A DNA stretch of 64,000 nucleotides. Origin: Vibrio rhizosphaerae (GTDB lineage: Bacteria; Pseudomonadota; Gammaproteobacteria; Enterobacterales; Vibrionaceae). Shown here piece by piece: positions 30,888-39,019 of the stretch. Numbering within the stretch: the first letter of the stretch is position 1; the number at the start of each line of letters is the position of its first letter. Location: NCBI RefSeq assembly GCF_024347095.1, contig NZ_AP024903.1, positions 2,108,001 through 2,172,000 on the forward strand, given 5' to 3'. The notes beneath the pieces are model-generated. The model did not search any database. It worked only from the letters and a program-made list of their open reading frames with translations, and was not told where the DNA came from. A program made the position numbers and the translations under genes.

Positions 30888-32171
30888 TCAAACGGATTCA
30901 CTCTCCAGGTCAACCGCAGTGAAACTGATATACACATCTCTCCCGGCTGCCAGCTCCTCAACATGATAAGGCCACTGATAATGTTCGATAATACAACTGG
31001 TTAATTGCAGTCCCAAGCCGAACCCAAGACTCTCATCCGTTTCGCCAATCGCACTATAATTTCTAATTTTGACCGTCTGCCCTAACTGCACAATTTCCAC
31101 CTGACCATGATATGTATGCTGAAAAGCATTCCTGATCAGATTTCCCAATACAATTCTGACCATTGCCAAAGGTAATTGATAGCTGGCAGGCTCTGTTTCG
31201 ATGGTAATATCAATCTCTTTATCACGAACCAGATAGTCCAGTTCGCAGCAGATTTGATGGACTAATTTTTCCAGATCCACCAGCTCAGTCGATAAATGGT
31301 CAAACTTGCCCCGGTTCAGCCAAAGCAGCGTTTCACACAGCTCGGTCATGGTCATCCCCGCCCGGAGAATCCGATCCAACACTTCCTGTTGCTTTTCTTC
31401 TGTGCCCTCTTTTTGCAGGAGACGTTTCATCAACTGACTATTACTTCGGACAACCGAGATCGGTGTTCTTAATTCATGGCTGGCATGAGACAAAAACTGT
31501 TTCTCCCGATTTAGAGCCGTCTGCACCGACTGTAAACTCGAATGAATAATTTCAGCCAGATTATTTAACTCGTTGTAGTAGAAATCAGGCGCAGCACGAT
31601 TCAGATTGCCGGAAGAGAGTTCTTTTGCCCAACCGATGAGACGTTCAACCGGAATCGCAATTCGATGCAGTAGTACCACCATAATCAATGCAAAGAGGGT
31701 AATAGCAATGATGGCATAAATCATAATGCGCAGATAATAATTCGTATCCGCATTATTTTGCTGGAGATGAGAAAGAATATCGGTAAAAACCCAGGAAATA
31801 TAGAAGGTCCCTTGAGGGGCATCGTCATAACGCAATACAAAAGCAGCCGCGGTAGGAATATCAAACCAGTTATCGCGTTTGACATATTTGCCAAAAGCCT
31901 GATGAGCCTTTAATTTCGGAATATGCTCCCTCACCAGTTCAGGGGTATCCTCCCAACGTTGATAAACAGCAAATCCCTGTAGGTGGTTATTCTGTTGAAC
32001 CTCTGAATTGGCAATCTCTCGTGCCATTTGAGTCATGCTGTAACGAATGGTCACGTCAGAGCCTTGGATAAAGAAACTCGCAGCCAAGGTCGAGAACACC
32101 AGAACGACCAACGTCCCGACCGAAATCACAGCAAATAAAAAATAGATCTTCAAACTACGACGAATTTGCAT
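30888..32171 (-). CDS. Sensor histidine kinase with atypical ATP lid
   Basis: A 427-residue membrane kinase from the ATG at 32171, two bases after the response regulator stop; a TTG at 32204 would add 11 residues inside that gene. Membrane segments lie at about 9-33 and 147-168 with a 110-residue periplasmic sensor between; a HAMP-like linker follows. The phosphoacceptor is His232 in SHASHELRTPISV. The N box is NLIRNAFQHT and the G2 box GFGLGLQLT, but the usual DxGxG G1 box is replaced by IRNYSAIGE and the lid is short. It pairs with the upstream response regulator and may be cotranscribed with the importer genes. The signal is unknown. Confidence 0.85.
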   Translation of the reverse strand: MQIRRSLKIYFLFAVISVGTLVVLVFSTLAASFFIQGSDVTIRYSMTQMAREIANSEVQQNNHLQGFAVYQRWEDTPELVREHIPKLKAHQAFGKYVKRDNWFDIPTAAAFVLRYDDAPQGTFYISWVFTDILSHLQQNNADTNYYLRIMIYAIIAITLFALIMVVLLHRIAIPVERLIGWAKELSSGNLNRAAPDFYYNELNNLAEIIHSSLQSVQTALNREKQFLSHASHELRTPISVVRSNSQLMKRLLQKEGTEEKQQEVLDRILRAGMTMTELCETLLWLNRGKFDHLSTELVDLEKLVHQICCELDYLVRDKEIDITIETEPASYQLPLAMVRIVLGNLIRNAFQHTYHGQVEIVQLGQTVKIRNYSAIGETDESLGFGLGLQLTSCIIEHYQWPYHVEELAAGRDVYISFTAVDLESESV

Positions 32172-32172
32172 A

Positions 32173-32847
32173 TCAGTCTTCCGCGGCTTTGATAGCAAAA
32201 CCAAAACTGGGAACGGTATGAACCAGCGGTTTGAAACCCTCTTTATTGACCTGCTTGCGCAAGTTGAAGATATGAACTTTCAAACTGTTGCTATCGGGTT
32301 GTTCACTGCCCCAAACGGTCTGGATCAGTTTTTCCCGGGAAACTGTCGCGGGAGACTCACGCATCAGAATTTCCAGAATTTTGGTTGCTATCGGAGAAAG
32401 CTTCAACAATTCACCGGCCCGGCGAACTTCTTTACCGGCCAAATCTAACTCCAGATCGTCGACAACCAATTTTGAAACTTGCCCGCTCTTACGTTTCGAT
32501 AAAACTTTCACCCGCGCAATTAACTCCTCCATCTCAAACGGCTTCACCAGATAGTCATCTGCGCCTTTCGAAAATCCTCGGAGTTTATCGTCAAGGGTAT
32601 CTTTTGCGGTGAGCATCAGAATCGGGACTTGAATGCCTTGAGAACGGACCCGTTCACAAACAATCAGCCCCTCGATTTTAGGCAGGTTTAGATCCAGAAC
32701 AATCACATCATATGTATGCGTGGTGATGAGATTGTAGCCAATCTGTCCATCGGCCGCATAATCTGCTTCTATGTCCTCAAGCGCCATGTAATCAATGATG
32801 GCCGTCGCCAAATCTAAATCATCTTCGACAAGTAATACTTTCAGCAT
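32173..32847 (-). CDS. OmpR-family response regulator
   Basis: A 224-residue regulator from the ATG at 32847 (MLKVLLVEDD); the longer frame adds 16 unconserved residues. The receiver has acidic residues ED, phosphoacceptor Asp52 in VIVLDLNLP and Lys102 in DDYLVKPF. The winged-helix effector ends LKVHIFNLRKQVNKEGFKPLVHTVPSFGFAI. It follows the importer ATPase gene after about 150 bases on the same strand and is immediately upstream of its kinase. Its targets are unknown; the importer genes next to it are a natural first guess. Confidence 0.9.
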   Translation of the reverse strand: MLKVLLVEDDLDLATAIIDYMALEDIEADYAADGQIGYNLITTHTYDVIVLDLNLPKIEGLIVCERVRSQGIQVPILMLTAKDTLDDKLRGFSKGADDYLVKPFEMEELIARVKVLSKRKSGQVSKLVVDDLELDLAGKEVRRAGELLKLSPIATKILEILMRESPATVSREKLIQTVWGSEQPDSNSLKVHIFNLRKQVNKEGFKPLVHTVPSFGFAIKAAED

Positions 32848-32995
32848 CTGAAATTCTGACCACCCTCTTACCCGCAATTTTACCTGACTGTCCAATCATG
32901 ATGATGTGCACATTCAGGTGCCGTGTGTCAATATCCACACGCAATGTAATAAAATTTTGGTTAAGAGTCGGTTAACTTCATCAAGAAGCGAGACA

Positions 32996-33787
32996 TTATG
33001 CTGCGGCGCGATTGACTCGATTTGAGCGTAAGGTCCGCACGAAAGGGATCCCCTGCTGATCATGGGTCACTTCCGCTTCAACACCATACACATCGCGAAT
33101 CAATTCCGGGGTTAATACCGTTTGCGGGCATCCTTGTGCGACTACCTTGCCCTGTTTCAGGACGAGTAAATGATCTGCGTATTGTGCGGCCAGATTCAAA
33201 TCATGCAGCACCATCAGGGATACCCAGCCCTGACTTTCCGTCCGCTCGACCAAATGATCCAGCAAGACATGCTGAAAATGAAGATCCAATGCACTCACCG
33301 GTTCATCCAACATTAAAATCTCAGGACGACGCATCAACGCCTGCGCAAATAAAATCATCTGACATTGGCCACCACTCAGGGTCCGGACATCCCGGTTGGC
33401 CAGATGTAATAATCCGATTTGCTCCAATGCTGTCAGCGCATCTTTCAGCATCTGATCATCAACCCGCAGACTCAGTGCATCCAATTGACCAAGCAAAACC
33501 ACCTCAATCACGGTCAGGCTGACATCCAGCCGAATATCCTGCGGCATATAACCAAATTGCTGACGCCAGGCTGAAATCTTTTTAGGCTGAAGGGACTGCT
33601 CACCAAAAACAATCTCCCCGGATTGGGGACGAATATCGCCAAACAGGGTTTTCAGCAGTGTGCTCTTACCTGTGCCATTCGGGCCAATAATGACGCTTAC
33701 TTTGCCGGGCTGAAGGCTGAAACTCATTTGATCAGCCAGAGTTAACCCATCAATATTTAAATTTAAGTCAGTCACATGCAGCATCAT
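32996..33787 (-). CDS. FecE-type iron/siderophore ABC importer ATPase
   Basis: A 263-residue ATPase. Walker A is GPNGTGKST (about 35-43), signature LSGGQCQMI and Walker B ILMLDEPVSALD, with the H-loop VLHDLNLAAQYAD typical of FepC/FecE/BtuD proteins. The ATG at 33787 overlaps the permease stop by four bases. Cargo is probably iron-siderophore, heme or another metal chelate; nothing in the ATPase decides this. Confidence 0.88.
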   Translation of the reverse strand: MMLHVTDLNLNIDGLTLADQMSFSLQPGKVSVIIGPNGTGKSTLLKTLFGDIRPQSGEIVFGEQSLQPKKISAWRQQFGYMPQDIRLDVSLTVIEVVLLGQLDALSLRVDDQMLKDALTALEQIGLLHLANRDVRTLSGGQCQMILFAQALMRRPEILMLDEPVSALDLHFQHVLLDHLVERTESQGWVSLMVLHDLNLAAQYADHLLVLKQGKVVAQGCPQTVLTPELIRDVYGVEAEVTHDQQGIPFVRTLRSNRVNRAAA

Positions 33788-34839
33788 GAACGCCTTTTAC
33801 CAATAATGAGCCAGAAGAAAAACGGTACACCGATAATTGCGGTGACAATCCCAATCGGAAACAGTGCGCCAGGGACAATGACTTTCGAAAGCACCGACGC
33901 ACTGGACAGTAAAAAAGCCCCGATCAGAAAAGATAACGGCAGGAAGAAGCGCTGGTCTTCCCCCACTAACATCCGGGCAATATTCGGTGCAACAATCCCG
34001 ACAAAACCAATGATGCCGACAAAGCTGGTGGCTGTGGCTGTCATCACCGCAACGATAAACAGCGTTTTCAGACGTAAACGGGCGACATGAACCCCAAGAC
34101 TTTTAGCCCGCTCTTCTCCCAGCCGCAGCGCAGTCAGTTTCCATGAATCTTTCAATAACATCAGTAAACAGACAACAGTCACGACAGCGGTAATAATCAG
34201 ATTGACCCAATTTGCTTTCGAAAGACTACCAAATAGCCAAAACAGGATCTGCTGGCTCAATTCCGGAGAAGAGACAAATTGCACCAGTGACAGCAAGGAT
34301 TGAAACAGGAACAGCAGTGCAATCCCGGCCAGAATTAACTGACCGGAAGTGATATGACGCATCATTGCCAGCGCAAAAAGAAAACAGGCGGAGAGCATAC
34401 AGCAGAAAAAAGCGCCCAATGGGACAGCAATGTATGACTGGAGCCCCAGAGAGTCCATATACAGCATCAGCGCGGCACCAAACCCGGCGGCGGCAGCCAT
34501 CCCCAATGTATAAGGACTCGCCATCGAATTATTTAACAGGGTTTGCATTTCCGCACCACCAATGCCGAGCGATCCGCCCACAATGACGGCCATCAGGGCA
34601 ATCGGCAATCTGAGATTCGTCACGATCACCTGAGTCATTGAATCGACTGGGACAGAAAAACCCAACCACTGTAATATGGCGTTCGTGACCTGAGAGACAT
34701 CCAGCATCGACGGTCCCGTGGCAACATCGAGAACAAACGATACGACCAATACAGCCAAAATGATGCCAATAACCGTCCAACGCCGTCTTTCATTGGCTCT
34801 CTGTTTCGCAACCGCTTCAAGCATTAAATCGACTTGCAT
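33784..34839 (-). CDS. FecCD-family metal-chelate ABC permease
   Basis: A 351-residue membrane protein with about nine hydrophobic segments. It carries the FecCD patterns: LRLPIALMAVIVGGSLGIGGAEMQTLLNNSMASPYTLGMAAAAGFGAAL and the ATPase-contact region VARLRLKTLFIVAVMTATATSFVGIIGFVGIVAPNIARMLVGEDQR. A good GGAG lies before the ATG. It is followed by its ATPase but no periplasmic binding protein is encoded beside it; one must come from elsewhere. A possible Fur box lies about 190 bases upstream. Confidence 0.9.
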   Translation of the reverse strand: MQVDLMLEAVAKQRANERRRWTVIGIILAVLVVSFVLDVATGPSMLDVSQVTNAILQWLGFSVPVDSMTQVIVTNLRLPIALMAVIVGGSLGIGGAEMQTLLNNSMASPYTLGMAAAAGFGAALMLYMDSLGLQSYIAVPLGAFFCCMLSACFLFALAMMRHITSGQLILAGIALLFLFQSLLSLVQFVSSPELSQQILFWLFGSLSKANWVNLIITAVVTVVCLLMLLKDSWKLTALRLGEERAKSLGVHVARLRLKTLFIVAVMTATATSFVGIIGFVGIVAPNIARMLVGEDQRFFLPLSFLIGAFLLSSASVLSKVIVPGALFPIGIVTAIIGVPFFFWLIIGKRRS

Positions 34840-35031
34840 GTTTTAACTCCGGTGACAATATGGCCGGCTCAGACCATAACTTCTATCATGAATCGGTAAC
34901 TCGGACAGCAAAGTTCCCTCATACCTTCATCATCAACATTCCCCACTGCTCTGACTCGTCATATGAATCACTGGTGATGATCCGTTTCATTTAGAAAATC
35001 AGAAAGAGGCTGCATTATATCTAAACAAATA

Positions 35032-35046
35032 TGAGAGTCATTCTTA
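35032..35046. promoter_or_regulatory. Fur-box-like site upstream of the FecCD importer
   Basis: TGAGAGT-C-ATTCTTA keeps 10 of the 14 arm positions of the 7-1-7 Fur consensus. It lies between the divergent importer and thiD genes and would link the importer to iron limitation. Confidence 0.45.
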
Positions 35047-35066
35047 TTTTCAAAATAATCACTTCT

Positions 35067-35150
35067 CTGTCAGGATGCAGCGGTTGATATTGCATCGATT
35101 CGATGTTTAAAATCATGCACGTTGAAGTGACAGGCGAAGCTCCCTGACAG
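35067..35150 (+). other. Possible structured leader of thiD
   Basis: CTGTCAGG (35067-35074) pairs perfectly with CCTGACAG (35143-35150), closing a 68-base interior that contains a smaller hairpin (CATCG-att-CGATG). It ends 24 bases before the thiD start. The conserved TPP riboswitch blocks were not seen, so its identity is open. Confidence 0.35.
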
Positions 35151-35174
35151 CACAACTCAAAAGGACACCCAGTT

Positions 35175-36017
35175 ATGATTTCGTCTCCCTTATCATCGAT
35201 TCCGGTTGTGCTGACCATTGCAGGTAGTGATAGCAGTGGTGGTGCCGGGATTCAAGCCGATATCAAAACGATTTCCGCAACAGGCAGTTACGCCTGCTCG
35301 GTCATTACCGCATCCACCGCTCAAAATACTCAAGGGGTATTCGATGTATTACCGCTTCCCGTCAGTCATGTGAAACAACAACTGGATGCGGTATTTTCAG
35401 ATTTAAACATTGTGGCCGTCAAAATCGGAATGCTCGCCAATGCAGAGATTGTAGAAGTGGTCGCCAACAAACTTCAGGCTGTTCATCCCGACCATCTGGT
35501 CATCGACCCGGTGCTATTATCAACCAGTGGCCGGAGATTACTGAGTCAGGATGCTTTGAAGCCATTACAAGAGATGCTGTTTCCAATGGCAGATTTAATC
35601 ACACCAAATATTCCGGAAGCCGCGGTGCTGCTGGGCTATGCATCAGAAAATTCCGGTGATGAGTCAGCAGGGGCACGCCCCGGAATGATCGCAGATTTAA
35701 AGCGACTCGGTTTACCTGCCATTTTACTCAAAGGTGGTCATGCCGATGACCCGCATTACAGCCAAGACTGGTTGATCACAGACTCAGCAACGACCATGTT
35801 TAGTGCGCCCCGGATTCATGAATTAAACACCCACGGCACAGGCTGTACACTCTCTTCAGCGATTGCTTCTTATCTGGCCCGCGGTGATTCACTTTCTTCA
35901 GCTGTTGCAGCCGCTAAAACTTATATTTCCGGAGCCATTCGTCATGCAAACCAATTGGACGTGGGACAAGGAAAAGGACCGTTACACCATTTCTATCGAT
36001 ACGCTGGCGATCGATAA
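35175..36017 (+). CDS. thiD: Hydroxymethylpyrimidine/phosphomethylpyrimidine kinase
   Basis: A 280-residue ribokinase-fold enzyme that phosphorylates HMP and HMP-P in thiamine synthesis. Signature parts are VLTIAGSDSSGGAGIQADIKT, a substrate lid VITASTAQNTQGV, VKIGMLAN, DPVLLSTSGRRLL, TPNIPEAAVL and the ATP/anion-hole motif NTHGTGCTLSSAIA. No other thi gene is nearby, so it may serve HMP salvage as well. AAAGGA precedes the ATG. It is convergent with the next signalling gene. Confidence 0.95.
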   Translation: MISSPLSSIPVVLTIAGSDSSGGAGIQADIKTISATGSYACSVITASTAQNTQGVFDVLPLPVSHVKQQLDAVFSDLNIVAVKIGMLANAEIVEVVANKLQAVHPDHLVIDPVLLSTSGRRLLSQDALKPLQEMLFPMADLITPNIPEAAVLLGYASENSGDESAGARPGMIADLKRLGLPAILLKGGHADDPHYSQDWLITDSATTMFSAPRIHELNTHGTGCTLSSAIASYLARGDSLSSAVAAAKTYISGAIRHANQLDVGQGKGPLHHFYRYAGDR

Positions 36018-36043
36018 TGCATTCATCACTGAGATATCTTGTA

Positions 36044-37387
36044 TTAGCCAATATAAACCGTAATCGGCATATTGGTCTGTTTCTCAATCGACTTCAGTCG
36101 AGACAGTAATACGGCACTAATAGCGTTTCCTGCGGTGAGCATCAGATTACCGTTCGGTAGATAGAGATCGCGTTTGATAACCATCCCCGGTTTAATTTCA
36201 CTCAGCCCGATACAGAGTTCGACCCCTTCTTCGACCTGACTGGGTTGCTTCAGCATCTCAAGGTAGATATCCACAACCTGAGGATCATACATTTCCCCCG
36301 CCTGCTGTTTGAGATAGCCTTGTGCACTGCGGGTGGTCATTCTTTTCGGGTTATAAGGTGAAGCGACATAAAAATCATAGTCTTTCACCACTTTAATCAC
36401 TCGGGCACCGATCGGTATTTCCGGTCCTCGCAAATGGTCCGGCCGACCCAAGCCATTAAAGAGTTCATCCTGATGGCGAATAATTTCAACCAACGGCTCA
36501 AAGCGCTTGATCCGCTCGACAATGGTTGCCCCGACAACCGCATTGGCACTTGGTGAAATCGGCACCTGACTTTCCGGATCAACTTTGGTCATTTCAATTT
36601 CCGAGTCCCGGGCGCCAATCAGACCAATCTGGTGCATCAGACCACATAAATAGATATGACCGATTTCGGTCTCCGGTAATTTCAGACGTTGTGCGACCGA
36701 TTTCGCCTGATTGGCAATTCGCTCAGCATGATCCGCCGGGAACCCTGTCCGATGCTGAATAATCGCGGTCACCATGCCCAGAATATCTCTGAACGTTTTA
36801 TTCCGGCTTTTCAACAGCATTTCTAGCCGGGTATTCGACGTACTTAAGGCTTGGGTTCTTTCTTGAACTTGTAATTCTAATTGATGATTAAAATCGGATA
36901 ATTTTTGGTTGGAGTCTTCCAGCGCCTGATTCATCGTTTCAAGCTGTTGATTGCGCTCTTCAAGCTCTTGGGATAAGCGTTCTTTCTCTTTGGTTAAGCG
37001 GAAAAACTCTGCGGACTTAGCAACGATTAATTTTAAATTTTCATTGTCCCAGGGTTTACTGATATAAGTATGAATGCCACCGGCATTGACAGCTCTCACG
37101 GTAGACTGAATATCACTGTATCCCGTCAGTAGAATACGAATGGCATCAGGCGCAATTTCTTTCGCCTGAGATAAAAACTCCGCACCATCCATCTCGGGCA
37201 TGCGCATATCGGAGATGATGATCGATACTTCGTTCTCTTGCAAATACGTCAAGGCTTCCCGGCCATCATTAAAACTCACCACATCATAATCAAGACGCAG
37301 CACCCGATTGAGCGCCTTCAGAATATCATTTTCATCATCCAGTAAGAGCAGTGTCAGTCGTTCTGATGCTGTAGCATGACTTTCCAT
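36044..37387 (-). CDS. Response regulator with degenerate HD-GYP domain
   Basis: A 447-residue protein: an intact receiver (Asp60 phosphoacceptor, Lys111), a coiled coil (about 125-185), then an HD-GYP-like domain (about 190-365) and a C-terminal extension. The HD-GYP core is eroded: the HD pair reads HQ (LMHQIGLIG), the HHE..GYP stretch reads RHQ...GRP, and metal-binding acidic residues are missing. It should not hydrolyse c-di-GMP but may bind it or a partner enzyme. Shewanella HnoD, a catalytically dead HD-GYP response regulator that modulates a working one, is the known parallel. It is the most downstream gene of the signalling cluster, after a 275-base gap. Confidence 0.85.
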   Translation of the reverse strand: MESHATASERLTLLLLDDENDILKALNRVLRLDYDVVSFNDGREALTYLQENEVSIIISDMRMPEMDGAEFLSQAKEIAPDAIRILLTGYSDIQSTVRAVNAGGIHTYISKPWDNENLKLIVAKSAEFFRLTKEKERLSQELEERNQQLETMNQALEDSNQKLSDFNHQLELQVQERTQALSTSNTRLEMLLKSRNKTFRDILGMVTAIIQHRTGFPADHAERIANQAKSVAQRLKLPETEIGHIYLCGLMHQIGLIGARDSEIEMTKVDPESQVPISPSANAVVGATIVERIKRFEPLVEIIRHQDELFNGLGRPDHLRGPEIPIGARVIKVVKDYDFYVASPYNPKRMTTRSAQGYLKQQAGEMYDPQVVDIYLEMLKQPSQVEEGVELCIGLSEIKPGMVIKRDLYLPNGNLMLTAGNAISAVLLSRLKSIEKQTNMPITVYIG

Positions 37388-37662
37388 GATGATCGCTCCC
37401 GCTTCTGTTAGCTTTGAGAGAACAATATTGCGCTTGTTCTGATAAAACCGGACTACCGGCCTCGCATGAATGCCAAGGAAATTTTCTCTGTAAGTAATTC
37501 AATTATATTATACTTTTCAAAGGTTGGTGAAAAATGTACCAGACCTTGCCACCACCATCCTGATTGAGTCCGGGAAATGGTTCATCCGCGTCCTGTGACA
37601 AAGTCTGAGAACCGCATATTCATCCTCATCCAAGTCCATGAACCCTCATCAGTACAGCGCGC

Positions 37663-38976
37663 TTAAGGCAGACTCACAACACAAGGCAACCGAATCACCG
37701 CCAGAGTCCCTTTGCCCAATTCAGACTCAATTGAAATGAAACCCAAATGTTCTTCGATAATTTCTTTGGCAACAGAGAGTCCTAACCCGGCACCACTCCC
37801 CACTTGTTTGGTGGTAAAAAACGGTTCAAAAATATGTTGCAAATGTTCCTTGGAAATCCCCTTACCATTGTCTTGAATCGATAAACGGACGTTACGCTTT
37901 CTCGGCATGAGCACACTGGTTTCATATCCCAACTGGATAGAAATGCAGCCACCAGCATGTGTAATCGATTGGAAAGCATTCATGAGCAGATGGATAAACG
38001 CTTGTTGCAGCTTATTAGATTGCCCTTTGACATACATGGGTCGCTCCGGTGTCTGATAATCCACCTTAGCCCGTAGTTTGAGTTCACCCAGAATCAGCCC
38101 CAGCGATGAACTAATCACATCCCGCAGATCAACCACTCCGACGTTTGAACTGGATACATGGTTATAGACATTCAGACTCGAAACAACATTCTGAATTCGG
38201 GTTAGTCCTTCAAGTGTTTCTGAGATAATGTCGGCACTGTCATCCAACAGCGTTTCTACAGATGTGCATTGTGAATCAGGCAATGTTGAAACAACGTGTT
38301 TAAACTGGCTCATGTAGGCGCTGAGCGTTCCTAAATTACTCATAATAAATCCCAAAGGATTATTAATTTCGTGGGCAACGCCAGCTGCCAGTTTTCCTAA
38401 AGAGGCAAATTTTTCAGTCTGCTCGACATCCCGGTTGTTATACATCGTTTCGGTCGATGTTATGTAGGTCAGAGCAATCTTCACCACATCAATAATATAG
38501 TGTAGTGTCTCTAAATTTTTTTGATGACACAGCGCCTCAGACGGTGAAGTCAGGAACATCGTATAGTGACGAGAACCGATCTGGACCGTCACGACCAGAG
38601 CTTGACTGACGGTGGGGAAAAAAGGCGCATAATTCTCCGCCCAAAAACTGGATTGTTCGAGTTGCTCGATAACACAAAACTCATCTTGAGTGAATATCGG
38701 GAAGAATTGCTCCCGGATCGGCCCCGTTAATACCGGGCGAGAACGTATCAGGCGGAGAGAACCCAATTCATGGACAGCAAATAGGTAAACGTCGGTGTCT
38801 GCAAATGTTTCACTCATGAAGTCCACAAACAGGTCGAGACTATCGTCCTGAGTCTCGGTGATCAGCATCAGCCGCAGAATGTCCAGAGCGCGATGCTGTT
38901 CTGCACACAACGGTCCGGCTTCAGAGAAAATCATCGGCTTGACTTGCATATCGTGCTTTATTGACGGATGTCCCAC
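37663..38976 (-). CDS. Soluble histidine kinase with GAF-like input domain
   Basis: A 437-residue kinase without membrane segments. The first 175 residues look like a GAF-type sensory domain. The core follows: phosphoacceptor His202 in AGVAHEINNPLGF, N box HLLMNAFQS, G1 DNGKGIS, F box FEPFFTTK and G2 GSGAGLGLSVAKEI, of the NtrB-like HisKA class. The start used is GTG 38976, eight or nine bases after AAGGA. It lies 43 bases downstream of a second kinase with closely similar catalytic sequence, suggesting the two arose by duplication and feed the same relay. Confidence 0.87.
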   Translation of the reverse strand: MGHPSIKHDMQVKPMIFSEAGPLCAEQHRALDILRLMLITETQDDSLDLFVDFMSETFADTDVYLFAVHELGSLRLIRSRPVLTGPIREQFFPIFTQDEFCVIEQLEQSSFWAENYAPFFPTVSQALVVTVQIGSRHYTMFLTSPSEALCHQKNLETLHYIIDVVKIALTYITSTETMYNNRDVEQTEKFASLGKLAAGVAHEINNPLGFIMSNLGTLSAYMSQFKHVVSTLPDSQCTSVETLLDDSADIISETLEGLTRIQNVVSSLNVYNHVSSSNVGVVDLRDVISSSLGLILGELKLRAKVDYQTPERPMYVKGQSNKLQQAFIHLLMNAFQSITHAGGCISIQLGYETSVLMPRKRNVRLSIQDNGKGISKEHLQHIFEPFFTTKQVGSGAGLGLSVAKEIIEEHLGFISIESELGKGTLAVIRLPCVVSLP

Positions 38977-39019
38977 ATTATCTATCCTTCAGTGTCCAGA
39001 CCGAAACCCAAAACGTGAC

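Noticed and set aside
34840..35040. Cobalamin riboswitch before the FecCD permease (BtuC-like importer)
   Set aside because: No B12-box or other conserved blocks found; a Fur-like site is the better explanation.
35041..35174. TPP riboswitch before thiD
   Set aside because: The conserved CTGAGA and ACCTGATC-type blocks are not present.
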